From Mucilaginibacter ginkgonis (GTDB taxonomy: Bacteria; Bacteroidota; Bacteroidia; Sphingobacteriales; Sphingobacteriaceae), in assembly GCF_009754905.2 (NCBI RefSeq), contig NZ_CP066775.1, positions 3,286,001 to 3,350,000 of the forward strand: a DNA stretch of 64,000 bases. The letters are read 5' to 3'. Under the pieces are notes generated by a model. It was not told the origin of the DNA, ran no database searches, and saw only the letters and a program-made list of their open reading frames with translations. The translations under genes were made by a program, and so were the position numbers. Below, piece after piece: positions 34,981-43,397 of this stretch (positions are counted from its first letter, which is position 1; every line of letters starts with the position of its first letter).

Positions 34981-36385
34981 GTTCCTCCGCCAGTTTCAAC
35001 GCCCTGTGCAGGGCAGCTATTTTGTTATTTACTTCTTGCAATTCATTTTCGGCAACCGAGTCGGCAACAATACCTGCCCCGGCTTGGTAATGCAATGTGT
35101 TATTTTTGCTTAAAAAGGAGCGGATCATTATGGCGTGGTTAAAGTCGCCGTTAAAGCCCACATACCCTATGGCGCCGCTATAGAAACTGCGTTTTATGTT
35201 TTCGTTCTCGTCAATAATTTCCATCGCGCGGAACTTCGGTGCACCGCTAAGGGTCCCGGCCGGGTAGGTATCTGCTACTACCTTAAAAGCGGATACGCCG
35301 TCGCGCAATTTGCCGCTCACTTCTGATACCAGGTGGATCACGTGCGAGTAATACTGCACCTCCTTAAACTTTTTAACCACCACATCCGTGCAATGGCGGC
35401 TCAAGTCATTTCGTGCCAAGTCTACCAGCATCACATGCTCTGCCGATTCTTTAGGGTCTTCTTCCAGTTTACGGGCGGTAACAGCATCCTGCTCGTCATC
35501 GCCGCTGCGTTTAAAGGTGCCCGCGATAGGATAGATGCTGGCAACGCGGTTCTTGATAGTGATCTGCGCTTCCGGCGATGAACCGAAGATCCTGAAATCG
35601 CCATAGTCGAAATAGAATAAATAAGGCGACGGATTGACCGAACGTAAGGCACGATAGACGTTGAACTCGTCGCCTAAAAATTCTTGTGAAAAGGCCCTTG
35701 ACGGCACGATCTGAAAAACATCGCCGCGGTAAATGTGCTGCTTCATTTTCTCCACTACCTGCTTAAAGCCATCATCTGTTAAGTTAGACTGCTCTTCGCC
35801 CTTCGCCTCAAAATGATACTCTGGAAAATTCTTGTTTTTGATCAGATATTCTACCTTTTCCAGGCCGCCATTTTCTTGCTGCCCTGCAGGCTGATTCTGA
35901 AAAATGTATAACTCATTTTTAAAATGGTCTATTGCGATAATGTACCTGTATATGTGGTACTGCATCTCTGGTATCTTCCGATAGTCACCCTCAACGGTTT
36001 TCAACTTTATGGTCTCGAAATGCTCAACAGCCTCGTGGGTAAAATAACCGAACAGGCCATTCGATATGATCTTTGACGCGTTATCATCAACCTTAAAATC
36101 ATTAATAAACGCCGCGATCTCATCAGTAAGGTCAAAGCTTCCGGCAGTAAAAGTGCGGTTTGTGCCGTCGGGATAGCTTTTGGTTAAAATTCCATCTGCC
36201 AACCTTATTCCCGCAATAGGTTCGCAGCAAACATAGCTCATGCTGTTTTCGCGGCTGTGGTAGTCAGAACTTTCCAGCAATAAAGAATTAGGGAACACAT
36301 CGCGCAGCCGTAAAAAAATGCTCACCGGAGTTGTAGTATCGGCAAGCAGCTTTTTCGCGGTGGTATGTATGTTAAATGTCGTCAT
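34976..36385 (-). CDS. trpE: Anthranilate synthase component I
   Basis: The chorismate-binding subunit that makes anthranilate from chorismate. It has 469 residues, with the C-terminal chorismate-binding signatures GDVFQIVPSRAFSQEF, FGSSPEAQITIKN, IAGTFKRSGDDEQD, EHVMLVDLARNDLSRHC and TLSGAPKFRAMEIIDE. It starts at an ATG at 36385, 22 bp after a terminator-like hairpin and 85 bp after the stop of a leader frame with tandem Trp codons. Regulation by attenuation is therefore likely. Confidence 0.95.
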   Translation of the reverse strand: MTTFNIHTTAKKLLADTTTPVSIFLRLRDVFPNSLLLESSDYHSRENSMSYVCCEPIAGIRLADGILTKSYPDGTNRTFTAGSFDLTDEIAAFINDFKVDDNASKIISNGLFGYFTHEAVEHFETIKLKTVEGDYRKIPEMQYHIYRYIIAIDHFKNELYIFQNQPAGQQENGGLEKVEYLIKNKNFPEYHFEAKGEEQSNLTDDGFKQVVEKMKQHIYRGDVFQIVPSRAFSQEFLGDEFNVYRALRSVNPSPYLFYFDYGDFRIFGSSPEAQITIKNRVASIYPIAGTFKRSGDDEQDAVTARKLEEDPKESAEHVMLVDLARNDLSRHCTDVVVKKFKEVQYYSHVIHLVSEVSGKLRDGVSAFKVVADTYPAGTLSGAPKFRAMEIIDENENIKRSFYSGAIGYVGFNGDFNHAIMIRSFLSKNNTLHYQAGAGIVADSVAENELQEVNNKIAALHRALKLAEEL

Positions 36386-36406
36386 TAAGTGTCAAAATAT
36401 ATAAAT

Positions 36407-36435
36407 GAAAAACCCGGCAGTGGTTGCTGCCGGGC
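36407..36435 (-). terminator. trp attenuator (intrinsic terminator in the leader)
   Basis: Read on the minus strand: CCCGGCAG (36434-36427) pairs perfectly with CTGCCGGG (36420-36413) around a 6-nt loop, followed by TTTTT. It lies between the leader frame and trpE. The 5' arm can alternatively pair with TTGCCGG at 36489-36483 inside the leader frame, which would prevent the terminator. Confidence 0.85.
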
Positions 36436-36469
36436 TCATATCAGGTTTACAATTGGTTAGTAAATCCAG

Positions 36470-36541
36470 TTAATAATCAGATCCGGCAATCATAGAATTA
36501 TGAAGCCACCAGTATTTGGTTATTGCTGATTTATTAAACAT
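36470..36541 (-). CDS. trpL: trp operon leader peptide with tandem Trp codons
   Basis: A 23-codon reading frame on the minus strand: ATG at 36541, stop TAA at 36472-36470. It encodes MFNKSAITKYWWLHN and ends GSDY. The two adjacent TGG codons (codons 11-12, 36511-36506) are the expected control codons. The antiterminator segment lies in codons 18-20, so a ribosome stalled at the Trp codons would leave it free, and a ribosome at the stop codon would cover it. The frame is too short to appear in ordinary gene calls. Position, codon content and terminator together make it very likely real. Confidence 0.82.
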   Translation of the reverse strand: MFNKSAITKYWWLHNSMIAGSDY

Positions 36542-36548
36542 GCAGAGG

Positions 36549-36579
36549 CAAATATTATAAAGTTATTTGATTGTGCAAA
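36549..36579 (-). promoter_or_regulatory. Probable trp operon promoter
   Basis: On the minus strand TTTG (36579-36576), a 19-bp spacer, and AATATTTG (36556-36549), one mismatch from TAnnTTTG. Transcription would start a few bases before the leader ATG, so the leader peptide would have almost no 5' untranslated region. Confidence 0.5.
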
Positions 36580-36672
36580 TTTTTTCGTGTTAAAATTTCG
36601 TAGGTGAGGTGCACGCAATTAATTATTTAAAATTGTTGTTATGTTTAAAACGGATAACATTTAAGCTGATAA

Positions 36673-37257
36673 ATGGGGTGGTTTGGAGAAAACTTTGGCT
36701 GGTTAGTTGGGAGTAAAGAAGATCTGATCAAAACACGGGAGGCCAACAAGCCTAAGATGCAGCAACATGAAAGCGAAGTTGACTATGCCAAAACAGTATT
36801 AACTTATGAGGATAGCTTTAACAACGCTTATTGGCAAAAAGCTTACATAAAGCGCGGGCTGCTTGTTCTTTTAATAGTAATGGTGTTCACCAACCCAAGC
36901 TTTGAAAGTTTTAAAGCGCATGTGAAATCAAAATACGGCTTTGCGGAAGACCAGTGCAAGCAGCAATTTAACCTTATCTTTCTTGGCAAATTTTCTGCGC
37001 ACGGCCATAGTTTCGTTGGCGCGTTCGAAACTTTCTTTGCCATTGGCACAACAGACGCGCAAATAACCAGGGTTGTGAACAAGCAGGATAGTGTTTACAA
37101 AGACCCTACAAAAAAGCGCGACACATTTAAAAAGTTTGAGCCGTTGCCGCTGCCTGCCAGCTTAGATACCGCTGCCGACCGCGAGTTCCATCAGCCCACA
37201 ACGCCACCGGGTCAGCCGCAGCAACAACAGCAGCAGCCCGACACCACACGTTTTTAA
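36673..37257 (+). CDS. Unrecognised protein with one membrane segment
   Basis: A 194-residue protein I do not recognise. It begins MGWFGENFGWLVGSKEDLIK, has one clear hydrophobic segment (RGLLVLLIVMVFTNPSF, about residues 60-76), a soluble part after it, and a Pro/Gln-rich tail with six consecutive Gln residues. The N-terminal side is soluble and charged, which suggests a single-pass membrane protein with N terminus inside. It is divergent from the trp operon leader and convergent with the next gene. No function can be proposed. Confidence 0.65.
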   Translation: MGWFGENFGWLVGSKEDLIKTREANKPKMQQHESEVDYAKTVLTYEDSFNNAYWQKAYIKRGLLVLLIVMVFTNPSFESFKAHVKSKYGFAEDQCKQQFNLIFLGKFSAHGHSFVGAFETFFAIGTTDAQITRVVNKQDSVYKDPTKKRDTFKKFEPLPLPASLDTAADREFHQPTTPPGQPQQQQQQPDTTRF

Positions 37258-37265
37258 CTCAAATT

Positions 37266-37712
37266 TTAAGCGCTGATGCCCAGCATCGGCCTGTGGCTTT
37301 GCGCTATCGCGGCGATGATCACAATAATGGCTAACGTAAAAAATATAGCCACCGTGCGATGTTTAGAGGCAGGCTCCTGCGCTTTTTTAGACCGAGAATA
37401 ACCAATGGTGATGAGGATGATCGCGAATATCATCATGCTGATGTGCTCTACCGTCCAGTAGCGGGTAGCGCTATCTTTCATAGTATTAGCACCAAACTGC
37501 ACAAACGGACTGATGAAATACAACGCCAGGCCTACGAGCAATTGTGTATGCGCCGATATCATGGCAAACAGATTAAGTTTTCTGTTACCATTGGTATAGG
37601 TTTTATTGCCTAACCAGCCGATAAGCGCGTTGACGATGGCAAGCAGTAATAAGATGGCCACTACAAATCTAAGTCCCGAGTGCAGGTATTTTACTATGGT
37701 GTACGCGTTCAT
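37266..37712 (-). CDS. Four-helix membrane protein, cytochrome b-like
   Basis: A 148-residue integral membrane protein with four hydrophobic segments (about residues 15-35, 47-65, 84-102, 118-137). Histidines near helix ends (YLHSGLRF, ISAHTQLLVGL, VEHISMM) are spaced as in small diheme cytochrome b proteins, so heme binding is possible but not shown. The ATG at 37712 is preferred; the longer frame adds 18 residues that are not membrane-like and come before the first helix. No partner gene is adjacent. Confidence 0.6.
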   Translation of the reverse strand: MNAYTIVKYLHSGLRFVVAILLLLAIVNALIGWLGNKTYTNGNRKLNLFAMISAHTQLLVGLALYFISPFVQFGANTMKDSATRYWTVEHISMMIFAIILITIGYSRSKKAQEPASKHRTVAIFFTLAIIVIIAAIAQSHRPMLGISA

Positions 37713-37786
37713 GATGATGTATTGTGCAGCGAAGATAGGGAATGTGAGGTTAACCTTTAGACACAATGTTGAGTTCTATATTAGAT

Positions 37787-37955
37787 GTTACTTTCTTTGC
37801 CCGTCAAAGAAAGTAACCAAAGAACTTAGCGAAGCGGTCTCATGAAATAAACTCGCGGCTGCATCCTGAGCTACAATGTTTCTGCACGTTTCAATGCCTG
37901 TAGTTACCGCACAGACTGATGCCGCATTTTTTCGGTGTCGTTGATTCAATGCCAA
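37787..37955 (+). repeat. Family C element, copy 1
   Basis: Starts with the perfect 13-bp hairpin GTTACTTTCTTTG / CAAAGAAAGTAAC (37787-37817), then CCAAAGAACTTAGCGAAGCG, a GAGCTACAATG block, TGCCTGTAGTTACCGCACAG with the GCACAGACTGATGCCGCAT hairpin region and ends near TTCAATGCCAA. Copies 2 and 3 lie at 43.1 and 43.4 kb. Confidence 0.75.
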
Positions 37956-37999
37956 TAGCTTATTCTTAGATACGTTGCGTTAAGGATCGAATTGTAGAG

Positions 38000-38030
38000 C
38001 CCAACCCTAACCCTCCCCGGAAGAGAGAGG
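38000..38030. repeat. Family A fragment
   Basis: CCCAACCCTAACCCTCCCCGGAAG-type sequence, same as that at 43.0 kb. Degenerate right half. Confidence 0.5.
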
Positions 38031-38038
38031 ACTTAGCC

Positions 38039-38140
38039 GCGTTAGCGATAGCAGCGAAAAGCCCGCAGGGATCCGTTAGCTAACGGAGACCGAGGACTTG
38101 CAGCGAATAGCGCGGCTTCATCGAAGATGGAGCAACGCCC
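38039..38140 (-). repeat. Family B repeat, copy 3 (inverted)
   Basis: On the minus strand it starts GGGCGTTGC, then CCGCGCTATTCGCTGCAAGTC, the palindrome CCGTTAGCTAACGG (38073-38086), then CGGGCTTTTCGCTGC and ends ATCGCTAACGC. The order of blocks equals copy 1. Confidence 0.7.
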
Positions 38141-38405
38141 AACATCATTTCCGGCACTATTAAGATATAACCGTCCCTCGAACCCTCAAAGACTTGGTTA
38201 AAAACCACTTATTTAAAAACCCGGAAATTCTTAGCAAAGAAATAAAGAATTAGAAATCTATCCTAAAACTCCCTGCCTTATAACCACAATTTATAGCCTA
38301 ATGAAAAAAATGCTGTAACAAATGTATGATGATGAGGATATTATCTCACTTTAAATAAAATGTTAAATACATTAGAGCCAATTAAACTCGAAAATTAAAC
38401 GCAAA

Positions 38406-41400
38406 ATGAAGAAACAATTACTCTTTTTCTTTGCCCTGTTGTTAACCAGCTTTTCTTATGCGCAGCAAACCTTCCCGGTTAACGGCGCGTGGGATGTGCG
38501 GCCGGGGCAGTACGCTTTCATTAATGCCACTATAGTTACCAGCCCGGGGCAGGTGCTTAAAGGTGCGGCATTAATAGTTAAAGACCGCATTATAGAAGCG
38601 GTAGGTGTAGGTTTGGTGATCCCTAAAGGATATGTAACCGTTGACCTTAAAGGTAAATACATTTACCCCGGACTGGTTGACGCATACACTACCTACGGTA
38701 TGCCCGAGGCCCCACGCCAGCAAGGTGGCGGCGCATTTGGTGGGTTTGGCCGTGTAAACACCCCCATCTCTACCAAGCCGGGTGCATTTGGCTGGAATGA
38801 GGCTATCCGCCCGGATGTGCATGCCAACAGCATGTTTCACGCTAACGCGATCAGTTCAAAAGATCTTAAAAGTAACGGCTTTGGTGCAGTGCAGTCATTG
38901 GTACATGACGGTATCGCCCGCGGTACTTCAGTAGTGGTTTCATTGGGCGATGAGCGCGACAATGAGGTGATCATCAGCGACCGCGCTGCCGCGCACTACT
39001 CTTTCAGCAAAGGTACTGCTGCAACCAACTATCCGTCTTCATTGATGGGTACCATCGCGTTGATCCGCCAGACATACCTTGACGCTGCCTGGTACAAAAA
39101 CCAAAAGGAAGAGTATAATATTTCTTTGCAGGAGTTTAACCGCACGCAGGATATCCCGCAAATATTTGAAGTGAGTGACCTGCAAAGCATTTATCGTGCC
39201 GATAAAATTGCCAAAGAATTCGGCAAGCAATATATCATGAAGTCTGACGGTAAAGAATACCAGGACATTGCTGCTGTAAAGGCTACCGGTGCAAGCTTTA
39301 TCGTCCCGGTTAACTTCCCGGCAACTTATGATGTTGAGGACCCTATCGAGGCGCGTAACATTACATTTGAGCAACTAAAAGACTGGGAACTGGCGCCGAC
39401 CAACCCAGCAGCTTTGGAAAAAGCAGGCATCAGGTTTGCGCTTACCTCTTATGGTTTAACCAGCGCTAAAGAGTTCTGGACCAACGTTCGCAGCGCGATA
39501 ACCAATGGACTTACAGAAACCACCGCTTTAAAAGCGTTGACAGAAACTCCGGCCGAAATGCTTGGCGTAAGCGACCGCGTGGGTACGATAGCCAAAGGTA
39601 AACTGGCTAACTTCATCATCACTTCTGACGACCTATTTAAAGGCGATAACATCATCTACGAAAACTGGATAGAAGGCCGCCAATATGTAGTTGCTAAAAT
39701 GGATGTGCAGGATATCCGCGGCACCTACGCATTCAACAATCCGTTTTTTGCCAATACTAATCTTCGCATCGGTGGTACACCGGGATCATACACTGTAAGC
39801 ATTGAGCGTACAGGTGCAGACAGCGCCCGCGCGCAAGGAACCATTGTTCGTAATGGCGATTTGGTAAACATTTACTTTGACCTAAAAAATAAACCGAATG
39901 GCGTCATCCGCTTAAGCGGCTATTTAGCAGACAACAAACCGGTTACTTTAAGCGGTAACGGTGTTGCCCCTGACGGCAGCTCATTCAACTGGAGCGCGGT
40001 TTACAGCGGCCCTGCTCCGGCAGGTGGCAATGGCCGGCCGGGCTTTGGCCCTGCAGGCATGAATATGCCGGGCGGACAAGGCGGCGCGCGTGTTGCCGCG
40101 CCTGTTGGTCCTGTGGTTTATCCGTTCGCGGCATATGGTTACGTAAATGTGCCAAAAGCCGAGACCGTTCTGTTTAAAAACGCTACCGTTTGGACCAACG
40201 AGAAAGAAGGCATCCTGCAAAACGCGGATGTATTGATCGAAAACGGCAAGATCAAAGCGGTAGGTAAAAACCTGGCTGCAGGTGGTGCCAAAGTTATCGA
40301 CGCTACGGGCAAACACATATCGCCGGGTATTATTGATGAACACTCCCACATCGCGGCTACAGGCGGTATCAATGAAGGTACACAAGCGGTAACTTCAGAA
40401 GTACGCATCGGCGACGTGCTGGATGCAACCGACGTTAACCTGTACCGTCAGCTGGCGGGTGGTGTTACCATCTCTCAGATCCTTCACGGTTCTGCAAACC
40501 CGATCGGTGGGCAAAACTATATCATCAAACACCGCTGGGGCGTTACTCCGGAGCAATTGAAATATGAGAATGCTCCGCAATTCATCAAATTCGCGCTGGG
40601 CGAAAACGTTAAGCAAAGTAACGGTGCTACCCCAACCGGCCCTAACATCCGTTTCCCGCAAACACGTATGGGTGTTGAGCAAGTGTATGTAGACGCCTTT
40701 ACCCGTGCGAAAGAATACAAAGCGGCACGTGCAGTAAAAGGTAACAATGTGCGCCGCGACCTGGAGCTGGAAGCTTTGGCCGAGATCCTTGACGATACCC
40801 GCCACATTACCTGCCACTCTTATGTACAGTCTGAAATTAACATGCTGATGCACGTGGCAGACACCATGGGCTTCAAGATCAACACCTTTACCCACATCTT
40901 AGAAGGTTACAAAGTGGCCGACAAAATGAAGGCCCGCGGTATCAACGCCTCTACCTTCTCTGACTGGTGGGCATATAAAATGGAGGTGCAGGACGCTATC
41001 CCTTACAATGCCAACATCATGGCTTCTGAAGGTATAAACGTAGCCATTAACTCTGACGATGCCGAAATGGCGCGCCGCCTTAACCAGGAAGCAGGTAAAT
41101 CTGTGACTTATGGTAAAATGGGCGAAGAAGACGCTTTGAAACTGGTAACCCTTAACCCGGCAAAAATGCTGCACATTGATAACCGTGTGGGCAGCTTAAA
41201 AGCTGGTAAAGATGCCGACCTGGTGGTTTGGTCTGCCAACCCGCTGTCAATTTACGCGGTAGCAGAGAAAACTTATGTTGATGGCGTGCCTTATTGGGAT
41301 TACGCGCAGGACGAAGCCCGCCAGAAAGAGCTGAAAGGCGAAGAGGCCCGTATCATTCAGAAAATGCTGGCTTCTAAAAGTGCAGGCAGTGCTACACAAC

Positions 41401-41543
41401 GTGTTGGTGCGCCTCGCCGCCGCCAGATGTACACTTGCGACGACGTGGAAGAAAGCGCATACGTTGTGGCTGATAGCTACAATGGCATGATCAACGCGGC
41501 AACGCAAACTGCTAACTTATTGTCAGAGCAAAACAAAAAGTAA
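38406..41543 (+). CDS. Exported double amidohydrolase-domain protein
   Basis: A 1045-residue secreted protein (signal peptide of 19 residues ending SYA). It is two amidohydrolase-fold halves in tandem. The C-terminal half has the metal motif His646-Ser-His648 in IDEHSHIAATGG, further histidines in ITCHSYVQSE and FTHILEGY, and the Asp in AINSDDAEMARR, so it should be an active metal-dependent hydrolase. The N-terminal half has the fold sequences (YIYPGLVDAYTTYG, GTIAKGKLANFIITSDD) but no HxH, so it is probably catalytically dead. A Gly/Pro-rich linker (about residues 535-575) joins them. Substrate unknown; peptide or imide-type bonds are typical of this family. Confidence 0.85.
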   Translation: MKKQLLFFFALLLTSFSYAQQTFPVNGAWDVRPGQYAFINATIVTSPGQVLKGAALIVKDRIIEAVGVGLVIPKGYVTVDLKGKYIYPGLVDAYTTYGMPEAPRQQGGGAFGGFGRVNTPISTKPGAFGWNEAIRPDVHANSMFHANAISSKDLKSNGFGAVQSLVHDGIARGTSVVVSLGDERDNEVIISDRAAAHYSFSKGTAATNYPSSLMGTIALIRQTYLDAAWYKNQKEEYNISLQEFNRTQDIPQIFEVSDLQSIYRADKIAKEFGKQYIMKSDGKEYQDIAAVKATGASFIVPVNFPATYDVEDPIEARNITFEQLKDWELAPTNPAALEKAGIRFALTSYGLTSAKEFWTNVRSAITNGLTETTALKALTETPAEMLGVSDRVGTIAKGKLANFIITSDDLFKGDNIIYENWIEGRQYVVAKMDVQDIRGTYAFNNPFFANTNLRIGGTPGSYTVSIERTGADSARAQGTIVRNGDLVNIYFDLKNKPNGVIRLSGYLADNKPVTLSGNGVAPDGSSFNWSAVYSGPAPAGGNGRPGFGPAGMNMPGGQGGARVAAPVGPVVYPFAAYGYVNVPKAETVLFKNATVWTNEKEGILQNADVLIENGKIKAVGKNLAAGGAKVIDATGKHISPGIIDEHSHIAATGGINEGTQAVTSEVRIGDVLDATDVNLYRQLAGGVTISQILHGSANPIGGQNYIIKHRWGVTPEQLKYENAPQFIKFALGENVKQSNGATPTGPNIRFPQTRMGVEQVYVDAFTRAKEYKAARAVKGNNVRRDLELEALAEILDDTRHITCHSYVQSEINMLMHVADTMGFKINTFTHILEGYKVADKMKARGINASTFSDWWAYKMEVQDAIPYNANIMASEGINVAINSDDAEMARRLNQEAGKSVTYGKMGEEDALKLVTLNPAKMLHIDNRVGSLKAGKDADLVVWSANPLSIYAVAEKTYVDGVPYWDYAQDEARQKELKGEEARIIQKMLASKSAGSATQRVGAPRRRQMYTCDDVEESAYVVADSYNGMINAATQTANLLSEQNKK

Positions 41544-41562
41544 ACCTTCACAAGACAAACAC

Positions 41563-42885
41563 ATGAAAAAGAAAATATTATTAAGCTTTGGCGGGATGCT
41601 TTTAGGTGCAGCGGTTGCACTGGCACAGCCAAACATTGTTCCGGCTAAACCGCAGGCAGGCCCTGTTGTGGTTACCGGCGCAACTATACACATCGGCAAT
41701 GGCAAAGTGATAAACAATGGTTACGTTGCCTTTGACAAAGGTAAAATCACCGCGGTTGGCGAGGGTGCCGCGCCATCAATGGCAGGCGCTACCATCGTTG
41801 ACGCAACAGGTAAACAAGTTTATCCCGGCTTTATTTGCCCTATCACAACTTTGGGTTTGGTAGAAACAGAAAGCGTACGTGCAACTGCCGATGATTCTGA
41901 AACAGGCGATATCAACGCTAATGTTCGCTCATTGATCGCCTATAACACCGACTCGAAAGTGATCCCTACCGTTCGCGCGAATGGTATCTTGCTGGCACAG
42001 CCAACTCCCGAAGGTGGTATCGTAGCTGGCCAGTCATCGGTAATGATGCTCGACGGCTGGAACTGGGAAGACGCGGCTTACAAAAAAGACATCGGCATGC
42101 ACATTACCTGGCCGGTGGCACGCGCAGGCCGTGGCCGCAGGGGTGGTTTCCAATTCCCGGGCGCTGCACCTGCCGAGTCGCCTTCAGAGATCGCTCAAAA
42201 AGCGATAGATAACTTAACATCTTTGTTTACACAAGCGCAGGCTTACTCGGTAGACCCTAAGCACGATGTTAACAACCTGCGCCTTGGCGCTATGGCCGGT
42301 TTGTTCAATGGCACTAAAAAGCTTTTCGTAAACGCTGATGGCGCAAAGGAAATTGAGCAGGCGGTTGCTTTCGCTAAAAAGTTCGGTATAAGCGCGGTAA
42401 TAGTTGGCGGTAAGGAATCTTACCTGGTGACAGACCTGCTGCGTCAAAGCAATGTTCCTGTTATCCTTAAAGAAACTCAGACACTGCCCGATAAGGATGA
42501 AGACGACGTATACCTGCCCTATAAATTGCCGCACTTGCTGCAGGAAGGCGGTGTTTTGTACGGGCTCACCGGTATTGGTTTTTGGCGCCAGCGCAACCTG
42601 CCGTTCGAAGCAGGCGAAGCAGTTGGTTACGGCCTTACCAAAGAGCAGGCGGTATCTATGATCACCCTGAATAATGCCAAGATATTAGGTATAGACAAAA
42701 CAACCGGAACTTTAGAGACCGGCAAAGACGCTAACCTGTTTATCTCTGACGGCGACGCTTTAGACATGCTGACTCTTGACGTGAAGAACGCTTACATAAA
42801 AGGCAAAAGCATAGACTTAAACAGTTGGCATAAAATGCTGTACAAACGCTACAGCGATAAATACGGCATACCGACTAAGATGTAA
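41563..42885 (+). CDS. Exported amidohydrolase-like protein lacking the HxH motif
   Basis: A 440-residue protein with a signal peptide (MKKKILLSFGGMLLGAAVALA). It has amidohydrolase beginning and end sequences (VVVTGATIHIGNGKVINNGYVAFDKGKITAVGEG; GTLETGKDANLFISDGDAL), but where HxH should be it has YPGFICPITTLGL, and the middle lacks obvious metal ligands. It resembles the inactive half of the upstream protein. It lies 19 bp downstream and is cotranscribed, so a non-catalytic partner role is plausible. Confidence 0.8.
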   Translation: MKKKILLSFGGMLLGAAVALAQPNIVPAKPQAGPVVVTGATIHIGNGKVINNGYVAFDKGKITAVGEGAAPSMAGATIVDATGKQVYPGFICPITTLGLVETESVRATADDSETGDINANVRSLIAYNTDSKVIPTVRANGILLAQPTPEGGIVAGQSSVMMLDGWNWEDAAYKKDIGMHITWPVARAGRGRRGGFQFPGAAPAESPSEIAQKAIDNLTSLFTQAQAYSVDPKHDVNNLRLGAMAGLFNGTKKLFVNADGAKEIEQAVAFAKKFGISAVIVGGKESYLVTDLLRQSNVPVILKETQTLPDKDEDDVYLPYKLPHLLQEGGVLYGLTGIGFWRQRNLPFEAGEAVGYGLTKEQAVSMITLNNAKILGIDKTTGTLETGKDANLFISDGDALDMLTLDVKNAYIKGKSIDLNSWHKMLYKRYSDKYGIPTKM

Positions 42886-42904
42886 TCCGTAATCGCAATA
42901 TAGA

Positions 42905-42937
42905 AAGCCGTCCTGTAGATCAGGGCGGCTTTTTTGT
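42905..42937 (+). terminator. Rho-independent terminator of the amidohydrolase operon
   Basis: AAGCCGTCCTG pairs with CAGGGCGGCTT (one G-T pair) around TAGAT, followed by six T residues. Confidence 0.88.
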
Positions 42938-42999
42938 TGGCTTGAATATTTAAAACCGTTATGTCATGCTGAGCTTGTCGAAGCATCTCATCGATGAAG

Positions 43000-43031
43000 C
43001 CCCACCCTAACCCTCCCCGGAAGGGAGGGAA
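43000..43031. repeat. Family A palindrome
   Basis: CCCTCCC (43011-43017) and GGGAGGG (43023-43029) with a CGGAA loop, preceded by CCCCACCCTAA. Confidence 0.65.
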
Positions 43032-43114
43032 CAGAATTACTTCTCAAAGAATAATCCTCCTTGTCATGCTGAGCTTGTCGAAGCATCTTATGCGCTAATG
43101 CAGTAAAATCTTTC

Positions 43115-43312
43115 TGTCACTTTTCTTGACCGTCAAAGAAAGCAACAAAGAACTTAGCGGAGCGATCTCATGAACGCCTTCAAAAATAAACAACGGTGAA
43201 TAACACTCGCCGCTGCACCCTGCGCTACAATGGTTCTGCTATTTTCAAGTGTGGTATTCACCGCACAGACTGAGGCTGCATTTGTTGGTGGAGTTAGTGC
43301 AGTGCCAACATT
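43115..43312 (+). repeat. Family C element, copy 2
   Basis: TCACTTTTCTTGACCGTCAAAG is a decayed terminal hairpin, then AACTTAGCGGAGCGATCTCATG, CACTCGCCGCTGCACCCTGC, GCTACAATGG, ACCGCACAGACTGAGGCTGC and GTGCAGTGCCAACATT. Longer than copy 3 by an extra stretch after the first block. Confidence 0.7.
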
Positions 43313-43397
43313 GAAACCCAGTTCGTCATTGCGAGCGGAGCGAAGCAATCTCAAAGGACAATCAAATCAATGAGCGCTCATTTGCCGCTTGGGCTCA

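Larger units (their letters stand above)
37713..38405. other. 693-bp repeat-rich gap
   Basis: Contains a family C element (37787-37955), a family A fragment (about 38000-38030), a family B element on the minus strand (38039-38140), and then about 260 bp of AT-rich DNA before the amidohydrolase gene. No gene is supported here. Confidence 0.6.

Noticed and set aside
37201..37257. Gln-rich end of the 194-residue protein as a frameshift product
   Set aside because: The Gln codons are in the same frame with normal stop placement and codon use; no sign of a shifted second frame.
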